A stretch of DNA of 64,000 bases from JAGQRJ01 sp041402045. Its GTDB lineage: Bacteria > Planctomycetota > J058. The stretch is taken from the NCBI GenBank assembly GCA_041402045.1, contig JAWKSZ010000001.1, positions 239,866-303,865 on the forward strand, in the 5' to 3' direction. Positions 37,037 to 49,304 of the stretch are shown here, in pieces (position 1 is the first letter of the stretch; the number at the start of each line of letters is the position of its first letter). The notes under the pieces were generated by a model. It was not told the origin of the DNA and did no database searches. It saw only the letters and a program-made list of their open reading frames with translations. The translations under genes were made by a program, and so were the position numbers.

Positions 37037-40000
37037 TTGGAGTCGTCCAGCTCCCCCCATGCAGACGCGAAGGCGGGCTTCCAGCACCTGCTGCCGCTCT
37101 TGGAGCAGGCAGACGGGCTCATGACCTGGGACACCGCCTGGCGCTGCGCCGAGGTGAACCCTCGGGCAGCCGCGCTGCACGGCCTGGACCCCGACGCGCT
37201 CCGCGGAGCCCAGCTCGCGGACGTGCTCCCCGACCCCCACGGTCCCCTGCGGCGCACCCTCGAGCGCGCCGCGCAGCTCGGGCAGCGGGTCGAGGCCGTG
37301 GTGTTCCTCCCGGCCCAGGAGCGCTACGTACGCCTGCGCGCGTTCCCCCACGCCGCCGGGGTCACCGCGCTCTACCAGGACGTGGGCAGCGGCGCCCACG
37401 AGTCGCGCGTGTTGCAAGGGTTGGTGGAGGTCCTGGAGCTCGACGCGCAGGGCGCCCCCCTGGCGCGAACGCTGGAGGCCGTGGTGCGCCTGGTCGAGGA
37501 CCTGGCTCCCGACACGCTGGGCTCGATCCTGCTGCTCGACGACGACGGCGTCCGCATTCGTCATGGCGCTGCCCCGAGCCTCCCCGCCGCCTACTCCGCG
37601 GCGATCGAAGGCGCGCCGGTCGGCCCCAGCACGGGGTCGTGCGGCACCGCCGCCTACACCCGCTGCCCGGTGATCGTCTCGGACATCGCCAGCGACCCCT
37701 TGTGGGCGGACTACCGCGACCTCGCGCTGTCTCATGGCCTGCGCGCGTGCTGGTCGTTCCCGATCCTCGATCGGCGCGGGGAGGTCCTGGGCACCTTCGC
37801 GCTCTACCGCGACCGCCCGAGCACCCCGGAGCCGAGCGTCCTGGATCTGATCGACCAGGCGACCCACGCCGCCCGGGTCGCGATCGAGCACGCGAGGCAG
37901 CGCGCTGCCGCCCAGGAGCAGGACTTCCTCCTGCGTGAAATGAGCCGCTTGGCGAAGGTCGGAGGCTGGGGCTTCGACCCAGCGAGCGGGCGGGGAGCCT
38001 GGACCGAGGAGACGGCGCGGATTCACGACCTCCCCCCCGACGCCGAAGCCAACGTCGAGATCGGCCTCGAGCACTTCCAGGGCGAGCACCGCCAGGCGAT
38101 CGAGCGCGCCGTGCAGCGCGCGATCGAGCACGCGGAGCCCTACGACCTCGAGCTGGAGTTGGTCAGCGGCGCCGGAAACAGGAAGTGGGTGCGGACCATC
38201 GGCCGTCCGGTGCTCGAGGACGAGCGGGTGGTGTCGGTCCACGGCGTGATCCAGGACATCACGGCGCGTCGCCACGCCCAAGACGCCGCGCGCCAGCACG
38301 CCGCCAACCTCGAGCAGACCCGCCAACTGCTGCAAGAGGTGTTCGACACCACCTTCGACGAGGTGTTCGTGCTCGAGCGAGTCGACGGGCGCTGGATCCA
38401 CAGCCTGCTCAACGCCCGAGCCGAGGCCGCCACGGGCCTCCCCCTCGCCCGCATGCGCGGCCTGACCCCGCTGGAGGCCTACGGCCCCGAGTTCGGCGCG
38501 CGGGTGCAGCGCAACCTCGAGACCTGCTGGGAGATCCAGGCGCCGTTGCACCTCGTGGAGCACGTCCCCCGGGCGGGTGGCGCGCGCTGGTTCGAGACGG
38601 TGTATTCCCCCTCACCCGGCCCCGACGGGGCCGGGCGGATCATGGTGTTCGCTCACGACATCAGCGAGCGCAAGCAAGCCCAGGACGAGCTCAGGCAGAC
38701 CCTCGTCAGCCTGCAGCAGGCGGTCTCCGCGGGCCAGGTTGGACTCTACGACTGGGACCTGCGCACGAACCGGGTGCACTACTCGAAGGAGTGGAAGCAG
38801 CAGATCGGCTACCTCGAGCACGAGATCGCCGACGAATACTCCGAGTGGGAGCAGCGGCTGCACCCCGAGGACCGCGGGCCGACCCAGGCGCTGATCCAGG
38901 CCTACCTCGCCGGGGACGACCCGGACTTCGAGTGCGAGTTCCGCTTCCGCCACAAGGACGGGACCTACCGCCACATCCTCGCGCGCGGGACCTCCCTCCG
39001 CGACGAGCGCGGCCAGCGCGCCCGAGTGGTCGGGTCCCACGTGGACTTGAGCGAGCTGATCGAGCTCAAGAGCCAGTTCCTCCAGGCCCAGAAGATGGAG
39101 ATCCTGGGGCGGCTGGCCGGCGGCGTGGCCCACGACTTCAACAACCTCCTGACCGCGATCCTCGGCTACTCGGACCTGACGCTGCGCCGGCTCGCGGCCG
39201 ACGACGCCGCGCGCGGCGGGGTCGAGGAGATCCACAAGGCGGGCCAGCGCGCCGCGGCCCTCACCCGGCAGCTCCTGAGCTTCTCCCGCCGCCAGGTGCT
39301 CCAGCTCCGCGTGCTGAACGTGAACGGGCTCGTGGAGGACATGTCGAAGCTCCTGCACCGGCTCCTGGGCGAGGACGTGACCCTCACGGTGTCCCTCGGC
39401 GCCGGCCTGCCTTGCGTCAAGGTGGACCCCAGCCAGCTCGAGCAGGTCGTGCTGAACCTGTGCATCAACGCCCGGGACGCCATGCCCGAGGGAGGCGAGC
39501 TCGAGGTCTTCACCCGCAAGGGCGAGCTGAGCGCGCCCGGCCAGCCCTCTCACCCGGCGGTGGTGCTCGCCGTGCGCGACCACGGCGCGGGGATCCCTCC
39601 CGAGGTGCTGCCCCACGTGTTCGAGCCCTTCTACACCACCAAGGAGGTGGACAAGGGCACGGGGCTGGGTCTCTCCACCGTGCACGGGATCGTCCAGGAC
39701 GCGGGAGGCCAGGTCCGCGTCGACACCGAGCCCGGCCGCGGGACCACGTTCGAGGTCTACCTGCCCGCGGCCGCTGCCGATCCCGCCGAGGCGGTCGCCG
39801 CGCAGGCCCCCCAGCCCGCGAGCGGGAGCGGCACGATCCTCCTCGCCGACGACGACACCGGCGTGCGCGCGCTGTGCCTGGAGGTGCTGCGCTCGGGGGG
39901 CTACCAGGTGCTCGCAGCCGCCCACGGCAAGGCGGCGCTCCTGGAGGCAGAGCGCGCGGCGAAGGTGGACCTGCTGCTGACCGACGTGGTCATGCCTGGG

Positions 40001-40207
40001 CTCAACGGCGCAGCCCTCGCGCGACAGCTGCGCCAGCGCTTTCCCCGCCTCCCCGTGCTGTTCCTCTCCGGGTACTCGCCTGCCGAGCTCGCCCAGGTGC
40101 CTCGCTCGTCGTTCCTGGCCAAGCCCTTCACCCCAGCTGCCTTGCTGGAGCGGGTGCGCGACGCGCTGCAGGAGGTGCGAGGCGCGCCGCCTTCTTCGGG
40201 GGCGTGA
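37037..40207 (+). CDS. Hybrid sensor histidine kinase (PAS-GAF-PAS-PAS-PAS-HisKA-HATPase-REC)
   Basis: 1056 residues, soluble. Order: PAS about 10-115, GAF about 125-285, PAS about 305-415, PAS about 430-550, PAS about 560-685. Then HisKA with the phospho-accepting His699 in GGVAHDFNNLLTA, and an ATPase domain with NLCINARDAMPEGG, DHGAGIPPEV and FEPFYTTKEVDKGTGLGLST. The C-terminal receiver has Asp983 in LLTDVVMPG and the KPF lysine. The lack of spans and the GAF/PAS array suggest sensing of cytoplasmic signals. A TTG start with GAGGGA five bases upstream is the only reasonable start in the frame. No cognate regulator gene is adjacent. Confidence 0.92.
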   Translation: MESSSSPHADAKAGFQHLLPLLEQADGLMTWDTAWRCAEVNPRAAALHGLDPDALRGAQLADVLPDPHGPLRRTLERAAQLGQRVEAVVFLPAQERYVRLRAFPHAAGVTALYQDVGSGAHESRVLQGLVEVLELDAQGAPLARTLEAVVRLVEDLAPDTLGSILLLDDDGVRIRHGAAPSLPAAYSAAIEGAPVGPSTGSCGTAAYTRCPVIVSDIASDPLWADYRDLALSHGLRACWSFPILDRRGEVLGTFALYRDRPSTPEPSVLDLIDQATHAARVAIEHARQRAAAQEQDFLLREMSRLAKVGGWGFDPASGRGAWTEETARIHDLPPDAEANVEIGLEHFQGEHRQAIERAVQRAIEHAEPYDLELELVSGAGNRKWVRTIGRPVLEDERVVSVHGVIQDITARRHAQDAARQHAANLEQTRQLLQEVFDTTFDEVFVLERVDGRWIHSLLNARAEAATGLPLARMRGLTPLEAYGPEFGARVQRNLETCWEIQAPLHLVEHVPRAGGARWFETVYSPSPGPDGAGRIMVFAHDISERKQAQDELRQTLVSLQQAVSAGQVGLYDWDLRTNRVHYSKEWKQQIGYLEHEIADEYSEWEQRLHPEDRGPTQALIQAYLAGDDPDFECEFRFRHKDGTYRHILARGTSLRDERGQRARVVGSHVDLSELIELKSQFLQAQKMEILGRLAGGVAHDFNNLLTAILGYSDLTLRRLAADDAARGGVEEIHKAGQRAAALTRQLLSFSRRQVLQLRVLNVNGLVEDMSKLLHRLLGEDVTLTVSLGAGLPCVKVDPSQLEQVVLNLCINARDAMPEGGELEVFTRKGELSAPGQPSHPAVVLAVRDHGAGIPPEVLPHVFEPFYTTKEVDKGTGLGLSTVHGIVQDAGGQVRVDTEPGRGTTFEVYLPAAAADPAEAVAAQAPQPASGSGTILLADDDTGVRALCLEVLRSGGYQVLAAAHGKAALLEAERAAKVDLLLTDVVMPGLNGAALARQLRQRFPRLPVLFLSGYSPAELAQVPRSSFLAKPFTPAALLERVRDALQEVRGAPPSSGA

Positions 40208-40228
40208 GCTGGCCGACGAGATCTCGTT

Positions 40229-40824
40229 ACCGCCGAGGACGCCACGCGCGCCAAGGCTCCGCGGCCCGAGCACGTCCGTCCCCAGAGAGTTCGCTGGAAG
40301 CGGCAGGTTCGCTCCCCTCCTGCGTGACCCCGCGGCGGGACCGATCGCGCGGAGCCTTGGCGTCCTTGGCGGCCTTGGCGGTTGAACCATGCGTCCGCGC
40401 GCGCGCGCGTCTGCGGAGCTTCCCCTGCGCCGGCGCGCGCAGGCGCACGGAAGAGGATGTGAACCGCCAAGGCCGCCAAGGCCGCCAAGGCTCCGCCGAA
40501 CACATGCCGCGCCGGCAGGAAGGCGTGGTTCGCTCCGCTCCTGCGTGTCCCGCGGCGGGACCGATCGCGCGGAGCCTTGGCGTCCTTGGCGGCCTTGGCG
40601 GTTGAACCATGCGTCCGCGCGCGCGTCTGCGGAGCTTCCCCTGCTTCGGCGCGCGCAGGCGCACGGAAGAGAAGTGAACCGCCAAGGCCGCCAAGGGCGC
40701 CAAGGCTCCGCCGAATACATGCCGCGCCGGCGGGAAGGCGTGGTTCGCTTTGCTCCTACGGAGCCTGCTCACCCTCCAGGCCGCTCGACCCACAGCGCGG
40801 AGCCTGGCCCCTTGGCGGTTGAAT
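40229..40824. repeat. Tandem array of inverted CGCCAAGGC-type repeats
   Basis: Arms built of three 9-nt CGCCAAGGC units (AACCGCCAAGGCCGCCAAGG...CTCCGC) alternate with their complement (GCGGAGCCTTGGCGTCC...GGCGGTT). Forward arms are at 40461-40496 and 40676-40711, with a decayed one at 40230-40264. Reverse arms are at 40347-40387 and 40567-40607, with a partial one at 40796-40824. The spacers between arms are also repeated, giving a tandem period of about 216-220 bp. Related arms occur at 53624-53786, so this is a dispersed family. Apparent ORFs here (NRQGRQG repeats) are artefacts. The 723-bp interval 40208-40930 holds only this array and the terminator-like hairpin. Confidence 0.9.
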
Positions 40825-40864
40825 CTCCGCCCCCGCGGGCCCTCGGCGGAGCCTTCAACCAATG

Positions 40865-40914
40865 CGACGGGCCGGCCGCAGGCGCCCGCAGGCGACTCCG
40901 ACCGGCCCGGTCGC
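40865..40914 (-). terminator. Hairpin beyond rplI, probable end of the ribosomal operon
   Basis: CGACGGGCCGG and CCGGCCCGGTCG pair around a partly self-complementary GC-rich centre, 17 bp past the rplI stop. No T-tract follows, so termination strength cannot be judged. Confidence 0.45.
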
Positions 40915-40930
40915 TCGAGGTCCTCGGGAG

Positions 40931-41392
40931 CTAGTTGGGCTGCTCTTCCTCGGGCAGCACGGTCAGCTTGAAGGGGACCTCCTCGTCGGTGGGCAGCGAG
41001 ATCGTCACGTCGTAGTCGCCGATCTTCTTGATCGGCGCATCGAGGTTGATCCAGCGCTCCTCGACGGGCACCTTCGACTGCTGTTCGATCACCTGGGCCA
41101 CCACGGTCCGGGTCACCGAGCCGTAGAGGGTGCCGTCGGCCTGAGCCCGCATGTAGACCTGCAGCAGGGCGTTCTTGAGCGCGCCCGCCGCGACCTCGGC
41201 CAGCTCCTTGCGCTTGGCCTCGCGCTGGATCCACATCATCCGCTCGGCCTCGACCACCCGCCGGTTCTCGGGGGTGTTGGGGACCGCCAGGTTCTGGGGG
41301 ATCAGGTAGTTCCGCCCGAAGCCGTTTTGGACTTCCACGACGTCCCCCGGCGCCCCCAGGCCCTTCACTCGTTCACGTAGCAACAAACGCAC
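40931..41392 (-). CDS. rplI: 50S ribosomal protein bL9
   Basis: 153 residues, close to the usual 148-150. The N-terminal rRNA-binding domain shows VKGLGAPGDVVEVQNGFGRNYLIPQNLAV, the bL9 signature, followed by the long connecting helix (AERMMWIQREAKRKELAEVA) and the C-terminal domain ending in an acidic EEEQPN tail. GTG start with AGGAGG in the rpsR-rplI gap. bL9 binds the base of the L1 stalk on 23S rRNA and limits frameshifting. Last gene of the glmU-prs-rplY-rpsF-rpsR-rplI cluster. Confidence 0.97.
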   Translation of the reverse strand: MRLLLRERVKGLGAPGDVVEVQNGFGRNYLIPQNLAVPNTPENRRVVEAERMMWIQREAKRKELAEVAAGALKNALLQVYMRAQADGTLYGSVTRTVVAQVIEQQSKVPVEERWINLDAPIKKIGDYDVTISLPTDEEVPFKLTVLPEEEQPN

Positions 41393-41400
41393 GGGGCCTC

Positions 41401-41658
41401 CTAGTTGGTGTAGCTGAGCAAGCCCATGAAGCGCGCGCGCTTGACCGCCGCCTGGACCTTGTTCTGGGTCTTGGCGTCGGCCGAGTTGCGCTTGCGCGAG
41501 TGCAGCTTGCCGTTCGGACTGAGGAACTTCCGCAGGGTGGGCACGTCCTTGTAATCGATGAACTCGATCCGCCGGACGCGACGCCGGCGCTTGCCGCCGC
41601 CGCCACCACCACCACCAGGGCCACCACCACCGGGGCCATACTCACGATCGCGTGACAT
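41401..41658 (-). CDS. rpsR: 30S ribosomal protein bS18 with Gly-rich N-terminus
   Basis: 85 residues. The core IEFIDYKDVPTLRKFLSPNG followed by KLHSRKRNSADAKTQNKVQAAVKRAR is bS18, which binds bS6 on the 30S platform. The N-terminus is odd: MSRDREYGPGGGG continues as a run of about 15 Gly/Pro residues and then KRRRRVRR, roughly ten residues of flexible basic extension beyond the common form. Placed 8 bp before rplI and 27 bp after rpsF. Confidence 0.97.
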   Translation of the reverse strand: MSRDREYGPGGGGPGGGGGGGGKRRRRVRRIEFIDYKDVPTLRKFLSPNGKLHSRKRNSADAKTQNKVQAAVKRARFMGLLSYTN

Positions 41659-41685
41659 GTGTGTCTCCTTCTATGTTTTCTGTGC

Positions 41686-42159
41686 TTAGTAGCGCTCGGG
41701 GGGCGGGGGCGCGGCGGCGTCGAAGTCCTCCGCGGTCTGTCCGACGCCCGGGGGCTCCGAGTCGTGGACCAGGAGCAGGTGGCGCAGGATCCGCTCCTCG
41801 AGCCGGATCTGCTGCTCCAGCTCCCGGGTGGTCTTGGGCTCCGCGCGGAACCAGACCAGCATGTAGGTGGCCCGCTTGAGGCCCTTGATCTCGTAGGCCA
41901 GCTTGCGGCTGTCGGCCCACTTGTCGACCCGCAGCACGTGCTGGCCGAGGCGCTTGCCGATCAGGTCGTTGACCCACTCGACCAGCTTGTCCCAGGTCCG
42001 GCTCGCCTCGGCGGGGTCGAACATGAGCATCAGCTCGTAGAGGCGGGTGGTCTTCTCGATCTCGGGGTCCAAGGAAGGCAGCTGGGGCTTGAACTCCTCC
42101 GGCTCCTTCTTCACGGTGTCGGACTCTTGCCCGGCGACCGCGGTCGCGTCGTCACTCAT
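41686..42159 (-). CDS. rpsF: 30S ribosomal protein bS6
   Basis: 157 residues. The ferredoxin-like bS6 fold is visible: TRLYELMLMFDPAEASRTWDKLVEWVNDLIGKR, then WADSRKLAYEIKGLKRATYMLVWF and LRHLLLVHD. Both ends are extended compared with the 100-130-residue norm: an acidic/Gln N-terminal region (about 1-35) and a C-terminal Pro/Glu tail ending PPPPERY. bS6 partners bS18, encoded next. Extensions of this kind are common in planctomycetes, from memory. Confidence 0.96.
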   Translation of the reverse strand: MSDDATAVAGQESDTVKKEPEEFKPQLPSLDPEIEKTTRLYELMLMFDPAEASRTWDKLVEWVNDLIGKRLGQHVLRVDKWADSRKLAYEIKGLKRATYMLVWFRAEPKTTRELEQQIRLEERILRHLLLVHDSEPPGVGQTAEDFDAAAPPPPERY

Positions 42160-42180
42160 GTTTACTCCTTCGCCTTCGGG

Positions 42181-42855
42181 CTACTCGGCCCCGGCGGCTG
42201 CTGGCTGGGCTTCGGTTTCGTTGGAGGTCTCGGCGCCGTCCTCGCTAGGCGACGCGGCGCTGCGCTTGGGGAACTTGCCCTTCATGCCGCGGCCGGGCAT
42301 GACGTGCACGACGAGCTGGTCGCCGGGCGAGGCAGGGGTCACCCCGTCGCCGAGCTTGAGGTCGCGGACCAGGATCCGCTCGTTGACCTGCAGGTGCTCG
42401 ATGTTGATCTCGACGGACTCCGGCATCTTCCCGGGGAGCGCCGTGAGCAGGATCCGGCGCAGCGCGATCTTGAGCAGACCGCCGTCGCGCACGCCCTTGG
42501 CGCTGCCCTTGACCGTGAGCTCGATCGGGACGGTGACCTCGCGGTCCTCCTGGATCGCCTTGAGGTCGACGTGCAGCACGTCCTCCCCGAAGGTGTCGCG
42601 CTGGACCTGCTTGATCACGGCCTTCTGCTGCGTGCCGTCGACGTGGACGGTCACGAACTGCACGCTCTTCTCGATGAGCTGATAGAGGTCGTAGGCGCTG
42701 ACCGCGAGGTCCTTGTTGATCTCGGTGCGCTGGTCGCCCTGCCGGAGCACGCCGTAGAGCGTGGCAGGCACTTCGCCGTTGTGGCGCAGGCGCCGGCACT
42801 GGCGGGTGCCGTGCTCGGTGCGCAGGCGCGCCTTGAGGGGGGTGTCGAGGTTCAT
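42181..42855 (-). CDS. rplY: 50S ribosomal protein bL25, long CTC/TL5 form
   Basis: 224 residues: an N-terminal 5S rRNA-binding domain (LKARLRTEHGTRQCRRLRHNG, EVPATLYGV) and the C-terminal beta domain of the CTC class (VPIELTVKGSAKGVRDGGLL, LPGKMPESVEINIEHLQVNERI). A disordered acidic tail ends TEAQPAAAGAE. It stabilises 5S rRNA in the large subunit; the long form is also linked with stress in some bacteria. Located between prs and rpsF. Confidence 0.95.
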   Translation of the reverse strand: MNLDTPLKARLRTEHGTRQCRRLRHNGEVPATLYGVLRQGDQRTEINKDLAVSAYDLYQLIEKSVQFVTVHVDGTQQKAVIKQVQRDTFGEDVLHVDLKAIQEDREVTVPIELTVKGSAKGVRDGGLLKIALRRILLTALPGKMPESVEINIEHLQVNERILVRDLKLGDGVTPASPGDQLVVHVMPGRGMKGKFPKRSAASPSEDGAETSNETEAQPAAAGAE

Positions 42856-42899
42856 GCGGACTACTCCTTAACGCTCGGCCGTTGGCCGCGTCGGTGAGC

Positions 42900-43856
42900 C
42901 TAGAGACGCTGGAAGAGCGTGCTCACGGACTTGTTGGTGTGGATACGGTGCACGGCTTCGCCCAGAAGCTCGGCCACCGAGAGCACCTTCAGGCGCTCGA
43001 TGTTCGCGGTCACCGGGATCGTGTCGGTGACGATGATCTCTTCGAAGGGCGCGTCGCGCAGCTTCTCCACGGCGCGTCCGCAGAACACGGCGTGGGTGGC
43101 CATGACGTAGACCGCCTTGGCGCCCTTGTCCTTGAGCAGCTGCGCCGCCTTGGAGACGCTGCCGCCCGTGCTGATCATGTCGTCTATGATCACCACGTTC
43201 TTGTTCTGCACGTCGCCGATCACGAAGCCGACCTCGACGTCCTCGCCGCTGGTGCGCCGCTTCTCGACCACGGCCAGGTAGGCGTCGAGGCGCTTGCTGT
43301 AGCCCCAGGCCTGCTTCATGCCGCCGGCGTCCGGGCTGGCGACGACGAGGTCGGGCAGGTCGAGCTGGCGCACGTACTTCGTGAACACCCGCGACGCGTA
43401 GAGGTGGTCGACGGGGATGTTGAAGAAGCCCTGGATCTGGGCCGCGTGCAGGTCGAGGGTCACCACGCGGTGGATCCCCGAGGCCTGGAGCAGGTCCGCC
43501 ACGAGCTTGGCGGTGATCGGCACCCGGCCCTCGTCCTTGCGGTCCTGCCGGCTGTAGCCGAAGTAGGGGATCACCGCGGTGATCCGCGCGGCGGAGGCCC
43601 GGCGCAGGGCGTCGGCCATGATCAGGAGCTCGACCAGGTGGTCGTTGACCGGGGTGCAGGTCGACTGGATCAGGAACACGTCCGCGCCGCGGACGTCGGC
43701 CTTGAACTTGACCCGGACCTCGCCGTCGGGGAAGCGCCCGACCTCGCAGCTCCCCAGCGAGACGCCGAGGTAGCCCGCGATCGCCTCGGCCAGCGAGCGG
43801 TTCGAGTTCCCCGAGAACAGGAGCATCGGCGCATTGGCGGGAGAGAACGGGCTCAC
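42900..43856 (-). CDS. prs: Ribose-phosphate pyrophosphokinase (PRPP synthetase)
   Basis: 318 residues, the standard class I length. It makes PRPP from ribose-5-phosphate and ATP for purine, pyrimidine, His, Trp and NAD synthesis. Visible motifs: RVVTLDLHAAQIQGFF (catalytic flexible loop region nearby), VVASPDAGGMKQAWGYSKRL and the PRPP-binding loop VVIIDDMISTGGSV. The N-terminal LLFSGNSNRSLAEAIAGYLG is typical. The GTG start overlaps the glmU stop by four bases. PRPP also feeds the NAD salvage encoded at 15-17 kb. Confidence 0.97.
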   Translation of the reverse strand: MSPFSPANAPMLLFSGNSNRSLAEAIAGYLGVSLGSCEVGRFPDGEVRVKFKADVRGADVFLIQSTCTPVNDHLVELLIMADALRRASAARITAVIPYFGYSRQDRKDEGRVPITAKLVADLLQASGIHRVVTLDLHAAQIQGFFNIPVDHLYASRVFTKYVRQLDLPDLVVASPDAGGMKQAWGYSKRLDAYLAVVEKRRTSGEDVEVGFVIGDVQNKNVVIIDDMISTGGSVSKAAQLLKDKGAKAVYVMATHAVFCGRAVEKLRDAPFEEIIVTDTIPVTANIERLKVLSVAELLGEAVHRIHTNKSVSTLFQRL

Positions 43857-45121
43857 CGGACACCTCGCGAGATCGCCGAGGCGGGGACCCCGACCCAGGT
43901 TTCACCGGCGGGCACCACGGCCTTGGCGACGACCGCCCCGGCTCCCGTGCGCGCCCCGGCCTCGACCGTCGAGGGACCGACGACCACGGTGTTCGCGCCC
44001 AGGGACGCGCCCTCGCCCACGCGGGAGGCGTGGTGCCGCTCGCCGTCGTAGTTGGCGAACACCGTCCCCGCGCCGAGGTTGGCCTCGGCGCCGAGGGTCG
44101 CGTCGCCGACGTAGGTCAGGTGCAGCGCCCGCGCCCGGGGTCCGACCTCCGAGCGCACGACCTCGACGAAGTTCCCGACCCGCGCCTCGGCGCCGATCAC
44201 GCTCTCGCCGCGGACGTGGGCGAAGGGACCGACCACCGCGCCGGCCTCGATGCGACAGGCGCCCTGGATCACGACGCAGGGCTCGATCCGGGCGTCGCGC
44301 CCGATGCTCGCGCGCACGTCGATCCAGGCCGTAGCCGGGTCGACGATCGTGACGCCGTTGAGCATGTGCCCGCGGTTGGTGCGCTCGCGCAGGGCCGCGG
44401 TGGCCTCGGCCAGCTGCACCCGGGTGTTGACCCCCAGCATGTCCTCGGGGCGCGCAGCGTCGACGGCGACGGTCGGCGCGCCGGCGGCGCGCGCGAGCTC
44501 GATCACCTGGGTCAGGTAGAGCTCGCCGGTCTGGGGCGAGGGCGTCACCTGACTCAGCCAGGTGAAGGCCTGGGGCAGGGCGAACACGTAGTTGCCCACG
44601 TTGATCTCGCGGATCGCGCGGGTCGCTTCGTCGGCGTCCTTCTCCTCGACGATGGCCGCCAGGGCGCCGTCCGGGTCGCGGACCACGCGGCCGTAGGCGT
44701 AGGGGTCCTCCACCTGACCGGAGAGCAGGGTCACGCCGCCCTGGTGCCCGTCGAGCAGGGCCTGCAGCGAGTCCGCGGAGATGCAGGGCACGTCCCCCAT
44801 GAGCACCAGCGCGCGCCCCTCGAAGCCGCGGAGCGCCGCCTCCGCGGCCTGCACGGCGTGGGCCGTGCCCTTGGGCTCGGCCTGCACGACCACGTCCAGC
44901 TCGACCCCGGCGCTCGCGGCCCAGGGGGCCAGCTCGCGGGCGATCGCGTCCTGGTGCTCGGGGCTCGCCACCACCACCTGGCGGGTGGCGCCGACCTCGG
45001 CCGCAGCGCGGACCACGTGCTCGACCAGGGTCGGGCCCAGCGCGCGGTGCAAGACCTTGGGCAGGTCGGATTGCATCCGGCGGGAGCGACCAGCAGCGAG
45101 CACGATAGCGGCGAGCGACAC
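43853..45121 (-). CDS. glmU: Bifunctional GlmU: UDP-GlcNAc pyrophosphorylase/GlcN-1-P acetyltransferase
   Basis: About 422 residues, slightly short of the usual 450-460. The N-terminal uridylyltransferase has LAAGRSRRMQSDLPKVLH and VLMGDVPCISADSL, and GKVEDPYAYGRVVRD-like substrate residues. The C-terminal left-handed beta-helix has RVGNFVEVVRSEVG, the catalytic His in HLTYVGDATLGAEANLGAGTVFANYDG and the closing VPAGETWVGVPASA. The product, UDP-GlcNAc, feeds peptidoglycan and LPS. GTG 45121 gives the natural start VSLAAIVLAAGRS; an upstream frame extension lacks family similarity. Coupled to prs. Confidence 0.94.
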   Translation of the reverse strand: MSLAAIVLAAGRSRRMQSDLPKVLHRALGPTLVEHVVRAAAEVGATRQVVVASPEHQDAIARELAPWAASAGVELDVVVQAEPKGTAHAVQAAEAALRGFEGRALVLMGDVPCISADSLQALLDGHQGGVTLLSGQVEDPYAYGRVVRDPDGALAAIVEEKDADEATRAIREINVGNYVFALPQAFTWLSQVTPSPQTGELYLTQVIELARAAGAPTVAVDAARPEDMLGVNTRVQLAEATAALRERTNRGHMLNGVTIVDPATAWIDVRASIGRDARIEPCVVIQGACRIEAGAVVGPFAHVRGESVIGAEARVGNFVEVVRSEVGPRARALHLTYVGDATLGAEANLGAGTVFANYDGERHHASRVGEGASLGANTVVVGPSTVEAGARTGAGAVVAKAVVPAGETWVGVPASAISRGVR

Positions 45122-45230
45122 CGAAACCCCGACGACTCGAACGCGGGGGCTTCGACGGCTCCAGCCGTCGATGTCACCCGCGGACGTTGGCCCGCGTGCA
45201 GACACGCGAGCAGGTGACGAAACGTGTTAT

Positions 45231-45302
45231 TTACCCGGCCTGGACTCGAACCAGGAATGGAAGTACCAAAAACTTCTGTGTTACCAATTACACCACCGGG
45301 CA
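45231..45302 (-). tRNA. tRNA-Gln (anticodon UUG)
   Basis: A 72-nt cloverleaf on the minus strand: acceptor TGCCCGG/CCGGGTA, D-arm GTGTAATTGGTAACAC, anticodon arm GAAGT-TTTTGGT-ACTTC with anticodon TTG, and T-arm CCTGGTTCGAGTCCAGG. The discriminator is A; CCA is not encoded. It lies between glmU and the kinase gene, transcribed toward glmU. The U1-A72 start of the acceptor is characteristic of bacterial tRNA-Gln. Confidence 0.95.
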
Positions 45303-45485
45303 ACTGGCGAGCGCAGGTTTTAGCACCCGTCCGCCGCGCAATCCAGCCTCGAATCGAGGGCCTGGGGCGCTCCGCCCCGCTCCAGGAGGGGGCCGATCGG
45401 CGCCGACGCGCCAGCCCGGGGGCCGGGCCGCGGAAGGGTTTTCCAACTCGAGCGTTGGCGGTCGCTTAGGGTAGACTGAGCGGTC

Positions 45486-49300
<3,815 letters not shown>

Positions 49301-49304
<4 letters not shown>

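Noticed and set aside
40389..40934. Protein-coding genes with NRQGRQG/AKDAKD repeats
   Set aside because: They derive from the CGCCAAGGC repeat arms and are open in several frames on both strands.
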